Positions 1-8,453 of a DNA stretch of 54,783 nucleotides are shown piece after piece. Made by a program: the position numbers and the translations under genes. This DNA is from Methanobacteriota archaeon (GTDB lineage Archaea > Halobacteriota > Methanosarcinia > Methanosarcinales > Methanosarcinaceae), in NCBI GenBank assembly GCA_016841625.1, contig JAENYU010000001.1:120361-175143 (forward strand). The letters run 5' to 3'. The notes under the pieces were generated by a model, which saw only the letters and a list, made by a program, of their open reading frames with translations, did not search any database and was not told the DNA's origin. Position 1 is the first letter of the stretch. Each line of letters begins with the position of its first letter.

Positions 1-55
1 CTCAACTGTAAAATTCTCAACTGTAAAATTCTCAACTGTAAAATTCTCAACTGTA
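1..55. repeat. 15-bp tandem repeat (CTCAACTGTAAAATT)
   Basis: Three full copies and a partial fourth of a 15-bp unit run from the first base of the window, so the array may begin outside it. It lies just upstream of a decayed gene fragment. No coding potential is visible. Confidence 0.9.
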
Positions 56-184
56 TTTAATTATGTTGCGGCTTCTCCTCGATAAAAATCTAAACTTTTT
101 AATGTAATTGACCTCTCATGCCTAAGTGTCCCATATTTTTTGAGTCCTTTAAATAAAATGTAGAGAATTTTCAGAGGTACGATT

Positions 185-377
185 CTGACGAATCTGTTAA
201 AGATCTTAGCACTGCTCCTCGTCATCACGACAGTCGTCTTTGCAGTCGGCTGTACCGAACAGGCTGAAGAGGGAGTAGAAGAGGCTGCCGTCGAATATGT
301 AGCAGAAGAACCTGTAATTGATAGACGCGACAGAAGAACTTGCAGCTGAAGATGCAACAGAAGAAGTGGCAGAATAA
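185..377 (+). pseudogene. Decayed copy of the 5' end of the amino-acid binding lipoprotein gene
   Basis: About 20 bases before this point and the first 35 or so codons are nearly identical to the start of the ABC binding-protein gene at 1114, including the shared leader (AGAGAATTTTCAGAGGTACG) and the hydrophobic lipoprotein signal peptide ending in VGC. The start codon has become CTG (185-187). The Glu-rich stretch after the lipobox ends at TGA (347-349); one frame over, it continues as EELAAEDATEEVAE and stops at TAA (375-377), so there is also a frameshift. None of the ligand-binding domain remains. This is best read as a partial duplication that has lost its start and frame. A short expressed lipopeptide from a CTG start is unlikely but cannot be excluded. 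Confidence 0.8.
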
Positions 378-481
378 ACTGCAACTGAAGAAACGGTATT
401 AATAAATTGCTGTTCAGGTAGCTCTTTAACGGCTACAATTTTCTTTTTTAGAATACCGACTCAATTTTTATTAACCCTTAT

Positions 482-592
482 TTTGTTCACTTTGCTTTGT
501 TCACTTTGCTTTGTTCACTTTGCTTTGTTCACTTTGCTTTGTTCACTTTGCTTTATTGACTCTGTTTTATTGACTTTGTTTTATTGTGTCTG
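482..592. repeat. 14-bp tandem repeat (TTTGTTCACTTTGC)
   Basis: About five perfect copies of a 14-bp unit are followed by two or three degenerate copies (TTTATTGACTTTG-like). It sits between the decayed lipoprotein fragment and the functional transporter operon. Confidence 0.9.
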
Positions 593-1044
593 ATTTTATA
601 TGCTCTCCATTTTCTCCCCTCTGACATTCTTTTGTATTTATAGTAATCTTAGTTTCTCAAGAAGATAAGTACTATGTAAAATAATTGTAATTTACTGTTT
701 GCATCTATTTTAAAACTTGATGCAAATTCGATTATCAAATAAAAATGGGAGTGGGTATGATGGTTAATAAGAAGAGTGGAGCTTGCGGGGGGCAATCTTC
801 TCCGTAATTATCGTAAGCTTTGTTGCAATTGCAATGAGATGTACGGTGATTTCTCAGGTTTTTCTCTCATATCTTTTGGTGGGATCGGAGAACCAGTTGT
901 ATGCTTTCATTTCTTGAAGGATGGGTGGTCCGGGTGGATAATTTCTACAAAAGATGATAAACATTATTCTGTACCTGCTTATTAACCGTCCGAAATAATA
1001 AAATAATTATACAATAAAGTTATATTTCTCTAATTAACTACCAC
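593..1044. other. Intergenic stretch without a supported gene
   Basis: This is AT-rich sequence. A 69-codon frame from 776 has an odd composition and no ribosome binding site. Another frame over the same bases (about 779-928) is hydrophobic, but it lacks a start and matches no family I recognise. I see only possible gene debris here. Confidence 0.4.
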
Positions 1045-1056
1045 TAAATATATATT
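1045..1056 (+). promoter_or_regulatory. Likely TATA box of the amino-acid ABC transporter operon
   Basis: TAAATATATATT matches an archaeal box A. Initiation about 25 bases downstream would leave a leader of roughly 30 nt before the ATG at 1114. The leader segment around 1090 is also present in the decayed copy at 163-184. Predicted from sequence only. Confidence 0.5.
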
Positions 1057-1113
1057 TTGTAGTTCTATTCGAGTCTATTATATTTTTGGAAGAGAATTTT
1101 CAGAGGTACGATT

Positions 1114-1914
1114 ATGACAAAAATGCTTAAGATCTTAGCACTGCTTCTCGTCATCACGACAGTCGTCTTTGCTGCCGGCTGTGCCGACCAGGGCGAAGAA
1201 GGTGCAGAAGAAGGTGCAGAAGAGGAAATGCCTACCTATTACGTGGGTACGGAAGCGCAGTTCCCTCCCTTTGAAATTGTGGATGACGAGGGTAATATTA
1301 TCGGTTTTGACGTTGACCTTATGAACGCCATTGCTGAAGATCAGGGCTTTAAGTTTATCTATCAGGACCAGGACTTCTCAGGCCTTATCCCTGCCCTTCA
1401 GACCGGAAACATTGACATCATTGCTTCCGGGATGACCATCACCGAAGAACGTGAGGGGCAGGTTGACTTCAGTGAACCTTACATTAACGCAGGGCTGGCT
1501 CTCGCAGTTACGGTGAACAATGAAGAAATCCAGGGTGTTGATGACCTCCAGGGCAAGACCCTTGCTGTCCAGACCGGGTCCACAGGGTTCTTTAAAGCAG
1601 AAGAACTCAAGGAAGCTGGAATTGTGGCAAAAATCAAGGACTTCCCTCACGTCAACGAAGCAATTGAAGAAGTCAGGATTGGCGGCGCAGACGCCATGAT
1701 CAACGACATACCTGTGACCAATGCTTTCATCGCTGCACAGCCGGGTGTAATCAAGGTCGTAGGCGAGCCCCTTAACAGTGAATCCTACGGATTTGCCGTG
1801 CGTGAAGGCAACACCGAACTTCTTGAGAAGATCAACACAGGGCTGCAGAACGTTAGGGACAGCGGGAAGTACGACGAGCTCATTGCCGACCTCCCGAACT
1901 ACATGGAAGAGTAA
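1114..1914 (+). CDS. Polar amino-acid ABC transporter, substrate-binding lipoprotein
   Basis: A 266-residue extracytoplasmic solute receptor of the HisJ/GlnH (SBP_bac_3) family, which captures a polar amino acid and delivers it to the permease. Residues 1-22 form a lipoprotein signal peptide with lipobox FAAGC and Cys23 as the lipidated residue. An acidic Glu-rich linker (about 27-38) follows. The mature domain shows the family pattern: TEAQFPPFE at the start, GFDVDLM, ALQTGNIDIIASGMTIT, REGQVDFSEPY and the hinge-side VQTGSTG. The permease and ATPase genes follow on the same strand after a 470-bp spacer with a terminator, so this gene may be expressed above the other two. The ligand is not evident from sequence. 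A decayed copy of its 5' end lies upstream. Confidence 0.93.
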   Translation: MTKMLKILALLLVITTVVFAAGCADQGEEGAEEGAEEEMPTYYVGTEAQFPPFEIVDDEGNIIGFDVDLMNAIAEDQGFKFIYQDQDFSGLIPALQTGNIDIIASGMTITEEREGQVDFSEPYINAGLALAVTVNNEEIQGVDDLQGKTLAVQTGSTGFFKAEELKEAGIVAKIKDFPHVNEAIEEVRIGGADAMINDIPVTNAFIAAQPGVIKVVGEPLNSESYGFAVREGNTELLEKINTGLQNVRDSGKYDELIADLPNYMEE

Positions 1915-1951
1915 ACGGCACATTAGAAAGCTGAATAGCTTAAAATCCCCG

Positions 1952-1979
1952 GAGCAGGACTTTTTGTTCTGCTCTCTTT
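1952..1979 (+). terminator. Hairpin plus T-rich tract after the binding-protein gene
   Basis: The stem GAGCAGGA / TTCTGCTC (1952-1959 and 1967-1974, one G-T pair) has a T-rich loop and is followed by a pyrimidine/T-rich tract. It probably attenuates transcription between the binding protein and the permease. Confidence 0.6.
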
Positions 1980-2054
1980 ACTTTTCATTTCACTTTTCTC
2001 TCTTTATTTTTCATTTCACTTTTCTCTCTTTATTTTTCATTTCACTTTTCTCTA
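1972..2054. repeat. 26-bp tandem repeat, T-rich
   Basis: Three copies of the unit TCTCTCTTTATTTTTCATTT plus CACTTT lie head to tail directly after the terminator hairpin. The rest of the spacer up to the permease has no clear gene. Confidence 0.85.
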
Positions 2055-2200
2055 TTTTCCTTTTTTTATTCTGTTATTTGCGTTGAACGTCTCCTTTTCT
2101 CAAATCATTTAATTTATATAATTTAAAAGGCTAAAGAACCTGTATATTTCTATAAAACAGATGTTTGTGAATGTGGAAAAGTTTTAGTGAAAAGTTTCAA

Positions 2201-2370
2201 TTAATACAGGTGTTGCTGTGTTTTTACGGGATTTAGGCACTGAAAAGGGTGTTTTGCCCGTGCGAGATCCATGGTCCCGGCCATCTTGTTCATGACAGCT
2301 AATGCCGTGATAGATGCCTTATTTATGGCAAGATCCAATTTACGTAACAGAACAAAGAAGTTATAAAAAT
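2201..2370 (-). pseudogene. Possible gene remnant in the transporter spacer
   Basis: On the minus strand an open stretch ends at TAA (2201-2203) and encodes a protein-like segment with core ASITALAVMNKMAGTMDLA. It has no start codon or ribosome binding site, and I do not recognise the family. The GC-richer patch (2235-2300) stands out from the AT-rich spacer, which suggests debris of a former gene. It could be chance. Confidence 0.2.
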
Positions 2371-2384
2371 TTGAGGTCGGAGTT

Positions 2385-3080
2385 TTGTCTCTTTTAGTGT
2401 CTTACCTTGAACACGCCGTTGCTGTATTTCCAAGTTTGTTAAGGGGTGCGGTAATTACCGTAGAGGTCACAACCTTTTCAATCTTCTTTGGGCTCATTCT
2501 CGGTACAATTGCAGCTTTTGGGAAACTTTCAAAAAGAAACGTTTTCAAACTCCCCAGTATCGTATATATTGATTTTATCCGGGGGACTCCCCTCTTCGTA
2601 CAGATCCTGCTCTTCTATTACGGAATCCCCGGCCTGGTGACGGCTGCTACGGGAGAGGTGTTCAGGATCGACCCGATCATTGCCGGGATCGTTGTCTGCA
2701 GTATCAACAGCGGAGCCTATAATGCGGAGATCGTGCGGGCAGGCATAAAGTCCGTGGACAGGGGGCAGATGGAAGCTGCCCGTTCCCTGGGGATGACAGA
2801 TAGACAGGCGATGAAGGATGTCATCATGCCCCAGGCCGTAAAGCTGATTATCCCTCCGCTAGGAAACGAGTTCATTGCGCTTTTGAAGGACTCGTCCCTG
2901 CTTGCAATCATCAGCGTGCACGAACTTTCGAAGAACGGGATGCTTTATGTCTCAAAGACCTTTGCGGCGTTTCCCACATACATTTCGGTTGCCCTTGTGT
3001 ACCTGGCGTTGACCATGGGAATTTCCCGTATACTTGCATATGTCGAGAGGAGGCTTGGTGTAAGTGATAGAAGTGAATAA
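2385..3080 (+). CDS. Polar amino-acid ABC transporter, permease
   Basis: A 231-residue inner-membrane permease of the HisMQ/GlnP family that forms the translocation channel for the amino acid bound by the upstream lipoprotein. Several hydrophobic segments are evident. The N-terminal family signature ([20 protein letters not shown]) lies near residues 57-76. The cytoplasmic EAA loop ([20 protein letters not shown]), which docks on the ATPase, lies in the middle third. The start is TTG at 2385, with GAGGT (2373-2377) seven bases upstream. The 3' end overlaps the ATPase start by 17 bases, so the two are translationally coupled. Length is normal for the family. Confidence 0.93.
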   Translation: MSLLVSYLEHAVAVFPSLLRGAVITVEVTTFSIFFGLILGTIAAFGKLSKRNVFKLPSIVYIDFIRGTPLFVQILLFYYGIPGLVTAATGEVFRIDPIIAGIVVCSINSGAYNAEIVRAGIKSVDRGQMEAARSLGMTDRQAMKDVIMPQAVKLIIPPLGNEFIALLKDSSLLAIISVHELSKNGMLYVSKTFAAFPTYISVALVYLALTMGISRILAYVERRLGVSDRSE

Positions 3081-3786
3081 TCTCCACAAACATTTCGGAA
3101 AGCTTGAGGTCCTGAAAGGGATCTCGGAAAAGGTGGACGAAAGGGAGGTGGTCTGCGTAATCGGGCCCTCTGGCTCCGGAAAAAGCACTTTCCTCCGCTG
3201 CCTGAACCTTCTCGAAACCCCCACTGCAGGAGAAATCAGGATTGAGGGGGAGCTTGTAACTGACCCCAGGGTTGATATCAACAAAATCCGCGAGGAAGTC
3301 GGGATGGTCTTCCAGCGCTTCAACCTTTTTCCCCACATGACCGCCCTTAAAAACGTCGCTCTTGCCCCTATGAGGGTGAGGGGCCTTTCCGAAAAGGAAG
3401 CTTACGACCGTGCCCACGACCTCCTGAAAAAGGTGGGCCTGGAAGACAAGGCAGACGTCTACCCCAGTTCCCTCTCAGGCGGGCAGCAGCAAAGGGTCGC
3501 AATCGCAAGAGCCCTTGCCATGCGTCCGAAAATCATGCTCTTTGACGAACCCACCTCGGCCCTTGACCCCGAAATGGTAGGGGAAGTCTTAAACGTCATG
3601 AAAGACCTCGCAAAAGAAGGCATGACCATGATCGTTGTGACCCACGAAATGGGCTTTGCCCGGGAAGTCGGGGACCGCGTGCTCTTCATGGACGAAGGCG
3701 TGATTGTCGAAAAAGGCACCCCAGACGAGATATTCTTCAACGCCCAGAACGAGAGGACAAAGTCTTTCCTGAGCAAGATTTTATGA
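3064..3786 (+). CDS. Polar amino-acid ABC transporter, ATP-binding protein
   Basis: A 240-residue ATPase of the GlnQ/HisP family that powers amino-acid uptake. The Walker A motif GPSGSGKST is at residues 34-42, the Q-loop in [12 protein letters not shown] near 83, the ABC signature LSGGQ at 137-141, Walker [13 protein letters not shown] from 157, and the switch His in VVTHEMGFA. It starts at GTG (3064) inside the permease gene, overlapping it by 17 bases. All catalytic motifs are intact and length is typical. Confidence 0.95.
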   Translation: MIEVNNLHKHFGKLEVLKGISEKVDEREVVCVIGPSGSGKSTFLRCLNLLETPTAGEIRIEGELVTDPRVDINKIREEVGMVFQRFNLFPHMTALKNVALAPMRVRGLSEKEAYDRAHDLLKKVGLEDKADVYPSSLSGGQQQRVAIARALAMRPKIMLFDEPTSALDPEMVGEVLNVMKDLAKEGMTMIVVTHEMGFAREVGDRVLFMDEGVIVEKGTPDEIFFNAQNERTKSFLSKIL

Positions 3787-3832
3787 TCCCTCCTTTTTCC
3801 TATTTTGCATTATTTTTCCACGAGGACGCCCA

Positions 3833-4726
3833 ATGATAAACACTCTTAAAGCCTACATCGACCTCACTCGTGCCCACTTCCTTCCGGCCTGGCCCCTAAT
3901 CTTCTGCTCGGGCCTGGTCCTTGCTTTCGAGAATTACGGGGGCTTTTCCTGGCCTCTTACCATAAAGGCGGGGCTTATCGGACTTTTCGGTTTTGAAGCC
4001 GGGTTCGTGCTCAACGATTATGTGGATAGGAACCGGGATAGGCTGGATGTAGAAAATTCCCTCACGAAATACTGGCGGCCTTTCAAGAAGAGACCCCTCC
4101 CCTCAGGGCAGATTTCTTCGAAGAGCGCCCTCCAGACGTTTATCCTGCTTGCAGGGATTACTTCCTTGCTGATTTTCACGCTTCCTTTCCCAAATTCCCT
4201 CTACGTCTTTGCAATTATGCTCTACTCTTACGGGATCGAAGCTTTTTATCAGGTAAAAAAAAGGGACCAGAAATACCCGATAGCCCAGCTTCTCGGAAGG
4301 ACGGATTTTACCCTCTTCCCGGTTGCCGGATACCTCTGCTACGGGCAGCCTGACATGACCGTACTGCTCTACATGCTCTTCTTCTATCCCTGGACAATGG
4401 CGCATCTGGGGGTAAACGACCTTGCGGATATTACAAACGACCGGGCAAGGGGCATGAATTCAATAACCGTGCTCTACGGGGCGAAGGGGACTCTCTACTG
4501 GATTGCAGGTTTTACGCTCCTGCACTTCCTTGCAGCGGTCCTGTTCCTGGGGCAGCTCGGGACAACGGCTATGTACGGCTTTATGCTGGGCGCTGGCCTG
4601 ATCGTAATTGCGAACTATAAGCTCCTAAAAGAAAAGAGTCCGAAGGCGGGCCTGTTTGCCCTCCCCCTCTATCACGCCTCACTGCTTGTCTATGCGGTTT
4701 CGATTCTCCTTGACTATGCGTTCTGA
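3833..4726 (+). CDS. UbiA-family prenyltransferase
   Basis: A 297-residue integral membrane prenyltransferase. Both Asp-rich, Mg-prenyl-diphosphate-binding motifs are present: NDYVDRNRDRLD at residues 61-72 and NDLADITNDRARG at 195-207, separated by hydrophobic helices. In archaea the family includes digeranylgeranylglyceryl phosphate synthase and enzymes making methanophenazine or other prenylated products. Which acceptor is used cannot be told from sequence. It follows the ABC ATPase by 46 bp on the same strand and could be read from the same transcript, but no functional link is evident. A T-rich run directly after the stop (4727-4745) may end transcription before the convergent deiminase-like gene. 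Confidence 0.88.
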   Translation: MINTLKAYIDLTRAHFLPAWPLIFCSGLVLAFENYGGFSWPLTIKAGLIGLFGFEAGFVLNDYVDRNRDRLDVENSLTKYWRPFKKRPLPSGQISSKSALQTFILLAGITSLLIFTLPFPNSLYVFAIMLYSYGIEAFYQVKKRDQKYPIAQLLGRTDFTLFPVAGYLCYGQPDMTVLLYMLFFYPWTMAHLGVNDLADITNDRARGMNSITVLYGAKGTLYWIAGFTLLHFLAAVLFLGQLGTTAMYGFMLGAGLIVIANYKLLKEKSPKAGLFALPLYHASLLVYAVSILLDYAF

Positions 4727-4858
4727 TTTTTTCTTTTTTTTTCTGCCGGAATGGCTGTTGGATACGGCAATGTTTCTTCCCTACCTCGTTTTTGTTGCCT
4801 CGTTTCCCCTGCTTCGTTTCCGTTGCCTTATTTCCCTACTTCGTTTCCCCTGCCCCGT

Positions 4859-5836
4859 TCAATCCTTTCGTCGGCACAATCTCAGGGTATGGCAGCGGAG
4901 ACTTCCCCCTCCTGCACGGAGGGCTTCCGGGTGGAAAGGAATGATTTCCACGCCTTCTTCAGCCAGGGCTTTCTTTGTTTCACTATCAAGGGCTATGTCG
5001 TAGTGGAAAATAGTGCCGCTCTCAAGAGGCACGAAGGAACATCCCAGGCGGCTCTGTTCGGAATCCGAGACCGGGATGATTTCCATGCCTCGCTGCTGCA
5101 TGAATTCTGCAAAATTGATTTCTTCCCGGGAGTCCCGGGTGAAGAGGCAGGTCTCTTCAAAGGCAGGAAGGTATGCCAGGGCCAGGTCTTCCCTGATCCT
5201 GTTGAATATGGTGTCAGGGTGCATATATCGCCTGGCTTTGGGAATGTGGGCATAGATTACTTCTTTAAACTCATTCAGGATGTTTGAGACGAATTCTCTG
5301 ACAAACGAGTATGTGTGCCTTTCGGTTTCCGCTACAAAAATGGTATCCTTCGAAAGCAGGAGGCAGCCTTCGAAAAAGCCGTTGCTGCCGTTGAACTCAT
5401 TCAGGATGGGAATCCCAAGCCTGTTCAAGGCTTCTTTTACGACAACTTCCTCATTTTCCCGGGCAGGCGGGCGCATTCTGGAAAGCATGGCCCCTTTTTC
5501 GGAGATCACTGCCGTATCGTGCAGGAAAGTAAGGTTGGGCATTTTTCCGATCAGGGCTTTGTTTTCTTCCACATAATCGGAGAGTTCGTGGACCTTTACC
5601 CCGTTTGACTCGAGCAGTTCCCTATATTGCCGGTGCTCTTCAATGTAGCCGGGGATGTCCGGGACTTTGTCATATAGCCAGTATTTATAATTTGATTCGT
5701 TTATCAGGGAGAGTTCCTCTCCCGGAGTATGCAAAAGTACGCTTTTCAATCTTCCGAGATCGTCACAGCCGTAAGCAATGCACGTTTTGGTCTTTTCCGT
5801 ACTGTCCGGTTTTTCTAGCTGGCAACCCATTATCAT
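4859..5836 (-). CDS. Arginine deiminase-like / amidinotransferase-fold enzyme
   Basis: A 325-residue protein of the guanidine-modifying (pentein) superfamily, whose members hydrolyse or transfer the guanidino group of arginine-like substrates through a Cys-His-acid centre. Visible family landmarks, in order, are NLTFLHDTAVIS (substrate Asp), SNGFFEGCLLL (Glu), RYMHPDTIFNRI (His-x-Asp) and a late nucleophile Cys315 in GGGSLRCHTLRL. Overall layout is closest to arginine deiminase, but the protein is shorter than bacterial ArcA (about 400 residues) and lacks its full motif wording, so substrate and outcome are open. It lies 21 bp downstream of the EgtD-like methyltransferase and is the last gene of a three-gene operon with a radical SAM enzyme. 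No carbamate kinase or ornithine transcarbamylase is nearby, which argues against a standard arginine deiminase pathway. Confidence 0.78.
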   Translation of the reverse strand: MIMGCQLEKPDSTEKTKTCIAYGCDDLGRLKSVLLHTPGEELSLINESNYKYWLYDKVPDIPGYIEEHRQYRELLESNGVKVHELSDYVEENKALIGKMPNLTFLHDTAVISEKGAMLSRMRPPARENEEVVVKEALNRLGIPILNEFNGSNGFFEGCLLLSKDTIFVAETERHTYSFVREFVSNILNEFKEVIYAHIPKARRYMHPDTIFNRIREDLALAYLPAFEETCLFTRDSREEINFAEFMQQRGMEIIPVSDSEQSRLGCSFVPLESGTIFHYDIALDSETKKALAEEGVEIIPFHPEALRAGGGSLRCHTLRLCRRKD

Positions 5837-5857
5837 TACCCCCCTTATCGGGTTTTA

Positions 5858-6889
5858 TCATGTGCGCTTCCTGGCAAGTATTATAGTGTTGGTCCGGTCT
5901 TCACTCAGGAACTTTCTGAGGATGTCAAACCCCCAGGCGTCCAGGAAAGCGGTGAGCTGATCAAAGGTATATTTGTAGGTGAACCCCATCCGGATGATGT
6001 CCCCTTCCTTAAATTTCACGGTTCCGGGACCAAGCGTGATCTCGGTGTCTCTCAGGATACTCAGGGTCTTGCGGGTCCTGTAAAGCGGCCCTATTCTGGA
6101 GTGCACATGTTTGAACAAAAGCTCGAAATCGAAGTCTTCCGGGACCATGCCGTAGTGAAGCAGCGGGTACATGTTGAAGAGTGCATTCTCCCTCGAAGAA
6201 TATGTCCCTATGACCGTGTTTCTTGCGGACCGTCCCTCTTCGCTTCCGCTCTGGCCGGGAAGGATATGGGCATCGAACATGAAGAGGTCTCCGGACTCCA
6301 GGTTTTCTTCTACAAGTTTAAGGATAAAATCCGGTTCGTAGTTGCAAAATGTATTTCCCAGGATGCAGAACAGGACCGGAAGGTGCCAGTGGTTTTTCAG
6401 GAGCGGCATATTCTCGATAAATCCCACGATTCCTTTTTTTTCCACAGGAAGGTTCTGGACGTTTTCCAGGGCCATGTCCACCATCTGGGTGTTTATGTCG
6501 ATAGGGTAGTAGTGGATTGGCTTTTTTTCTCCTGCGTCGCAGGATTCTTCTGCTTCATTTTTCCTGACGAGTTTTTCAAGAATGATCCTTTCCTTCTCTC
6601 CTTTTCCGACCCCGACGCTTACCATGCTCATGCCTGTGGGAATGAAATTCACTATTGAATCGATGTTTTCCTCCAGCAGGCCCGTGAGTTTCCTTGCCAC
6701 CGGGAATGTCCTGGATTCGTCAAGGTTAAGCCAGTTTCTTGCTCCTCCGAAACCTGTGTACAGGAGGTAATCGGGCAGTTCTTTTCTTTTGAGGTTTTCA
6801 TACAGTTTCTCTTCAAGGGCTTTCTCGTCTATCAGTACTATTTTTTTTTCGTTCCCGGAATCCTGTCCTAATCGTACCTTTCCCTGCAA
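5858..6889 (-). CDS. EgtD-like (Methyltransf_33) SAM-dependent methyltransferase
   Basis: A 343-residue protein resembling the histidine-specific N-methyltransferase family (EgtD, EasF). Evidence is an N-terminal segment with LPDYLLYTGFGGARNW, a SAM-site region with VSVGVGKGEKE and HYYPIDINTQMVDMAL, the family's FCILGNTFCNYEP block, ESGDLFMFDAHILPG, and a C-terminal substrate-side segment with GFTYKYTFDQLTAFLDAWGF. EgtD itself trimethylates histidine to hercynine. Here the partner genes are a radical SAM enzyme and a deiminase-like enzyme, not a sulfoxide synthase, so another amino acid or product is likely. The start is TTG (6889), chosen because GGGGGAGGA lies six bases upstream and no ATG gives the full N-terminus. 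Confidence 0.78.
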   Translation of the reverse strand: MQGKVRLGQDSGNEKKIVLIDEKALEEKLYENLKRKELPDYLLYTGFGGARNWLNLDESRTFPVARKLTGLLEENIDSIVNFIPTGMSMVSVGVGKGEKERIILEKLVRKNEAEESCDAGEKKPIHYYPIDINTQMVDMALENVQNLPVEKKGIVGFIENMPLLKNHWHLPVLFCILGNTFCNYEPDFILKLVEENLESGDLFMFDAHILPGQSGSEEGRSARNTVIGTYSSRENALFNMYPLLHYGMVPEDFDFELLFKHVHSRIGPLYRTRKTLSILRDTEITLGPGTVKFKEGDIIRMGFTYKYTFDQLTAFLDAWGFDILRKFLSEDRTNTIILARKRT

Positions 6890-7019
6890 GCTATTCCTCC
6901 CCCTGTACTATCCTTATCCTTTTTCCCCTAATCCTTCCCTTAATCCTTTCCTTAATTCTTTTCTTCTCTCAATCCGTCCTGTCTCTGGAATTCCGGTACA
7001 GTATGCCTGCTTTTGTTTT

Positions 7020-8189
7020 TTAGGGCATCTCATTTTCCAGGCAATCCTGTTTAAAGCACTGCTGGCACTCCATCCGAAGGGCTTCCAGGGGTTCCATTCC
7101 TTCATTTATTCCCACGCTGTAGGCGTACCCGCGGCATCCGATGCATTCGTCCAGGTGTTCGCAGTTCCCGCACCTGCCTTCAAGGACTTTATCGATGTTC
7201 CGGACATAGGTGAAGAGTTCGGAGTCGTAGATTTCTTTCAGGCTCATTTTGTTCACGTTGCAGGGGTATTCTCCTTCCACTTTCAGGGCCGGATGCTCGT
7301 CAAGTTTGGTAGGCGCACAGGGCCGGATGTTTCCGTCGATGTTGATGTAAAGGCTGTAGAGGTGCTGAAGGCAGCCGCTTGCGGTGATCGGCGTGTAGGG
7401 CAGCCAGTCCAGGCCGTAGTGTTCCCTGTCGATTTCCAGCAGCTTAAGCTTGTATTTCCGTATCTCTTCGGCATTGAGCATCTGGTCTGCCAGTTCGTCG
7501 TTTGCCCTGCCTGTGGGCGTCAGGATTTCCATGTTCGGGAAGATGTTGTTCTGCCGGCAGAAGTGCCAGATCTCCTCGATTTCCCCGAGGTTCATTTTGT
7601 TGCTCACGAAAGAGACTCCGAGCCTGACCTCTCCCGGGGAATCGGGTCTGGCAAATCCCGCTTTCATGAGGTTTTCAAGCCCGGTTCTGATCTCACGGGA
7701 AACTCCTTCCCTCCCTGCCAGGTAATCCTGCACTTCAGGCCGGAGGGAATCGAGCTTTCCCATTACGGAGGCGTTGTGTTTGTAAAGGAAGTCTGCGAGT
7801 TCCTTTGTCATCAAAATAGTATTGGAAAACAGCATGGGTATGATCCCGAGGGAGTCGATATAAGCTATCAATTCCCTGAACTTCGGGTAAAGGGTAGGCT
7901 CTCCCCCTCCGATCACAACCACGGACTTTATACCTAGTTCCTTTGCCTCGGAAATAACCCGTTTAAGGACATCGAAATCAGCTACTTTTATTGAATCTCC
8001 TCCGCTCTGTGCATAGCAGTAGCGGCATCGGAGGTTGCATGACGTGTTTGTTTCAAGGCGGATAGCCAGAAGCCTGTTCGAGTCCCTGGCTCCATAGGCT
8101 TCCTCTGCCCCGTACATGTACCCCTTCAGGATTGGAGGCGGTGAAAAAAGGTTTTTTGTGTTTGGACTAATAACTTCATCCCCCAACAT
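7020..8189 (-). CDS. Radical SAM / SPASM-domain enzyme
   Basis: A 389-residue radical SAM protein. The [4Fe-4S] motif is CNLRCRYC (Cys51, Cys55, Cys58), followed by the SAM-binding GGGEPTLYP segment. The C-terminal third carries a SPASM-like set of cysteines: SGCLQHLY, NIRPCAPT, CGNCEHLDECIGCRGYAYS and CQQCFKQDC, which suggests two auxiliary Fe-S clusters. SPASM enzymes often modify peptides or amino-acid substrates. No precursor peptide is visible in the 130-bp gap to the methyltransferase or just upstream. It heads a minus-strand cluster with the EgtD-like and deiminase-like genes. An AT-rich promoter-like stretch lies upstream at about 8190-8220. The reaction is unknown. Confidence 0.85.
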   Translation of the reverse strand: MLGDEVISPNTKNLFSPPPILKGYMYGAEEAYGARDSNRLLAIRLETNTSCNLRCRYCYAQSGGDSIKVADFDVLKRVISEAKELGIKSVVVIGGGEPTLYPKFRELIAYIDSLGIIPMLFSNTILMTKELADFLYKHNASVMGKLDSLRPEVQDYLAGREGVSREIRTGLENLMKAGFARPDSPGEVRLGVSFVSNKMNLGEIEEIWHFCRQNNIFPNMEILTPTGRANDELADQMLNAEEIRKYKLKLLEIDREHYGLDWLPYTPITASGCLQHLYSLYINIDGNIRPCAPTKLDEHPALKVEGEYPCNVNKMSLKEIYDSELFTYVRNIDKVLEGRCGNCEHLDECIGCRGYAYSVGINEGMEPLEALRMECQQCFKQDCLENEMP

Positions 8190-8398
8190 ATTAAAAAATT
8201 ATACTCCACTTATTAAATAGTTTTGTATCCGGATTAATAGTTTTCATCTCTGAAATAATAGAGAATAAGCATTTATCAAGTTGTAAGAAACTAAGTGTTT
8301 CTTCATAAAGATTGTTAAATATTTCTATTGTGTACGGGTTAGAGCATAATCATCCGGAGGAAACCCGCTCAAGGGGCTTAAAGTTATGAATAAAAGGA

Positions 8399-8411
8399 AA
8401 TTTATATACAG
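8399..8411 (+). promoter_or_regulatory. Likely TATA box for the anchored surface protein gene
   Basis: AAATTTATATACA has the composition of an archaeal box A and lies about 45 bases before the ATG at 8454. It is the strongest such element in the 255-bp divergent spacer. Confidence 0.5.
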
Positions 8412-8453
8412 TTGATGAAAAATAACAAATAGTGACATTTTCTGGTGCAATCT

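Noticed and set aside
776-985. A 69-codon frame upstream of the amino-acid transporter
   Set aside because: Composition is odd, no ribosome binding site is present, and a different frame over the same bases is hydrophobic; no family match to support either.
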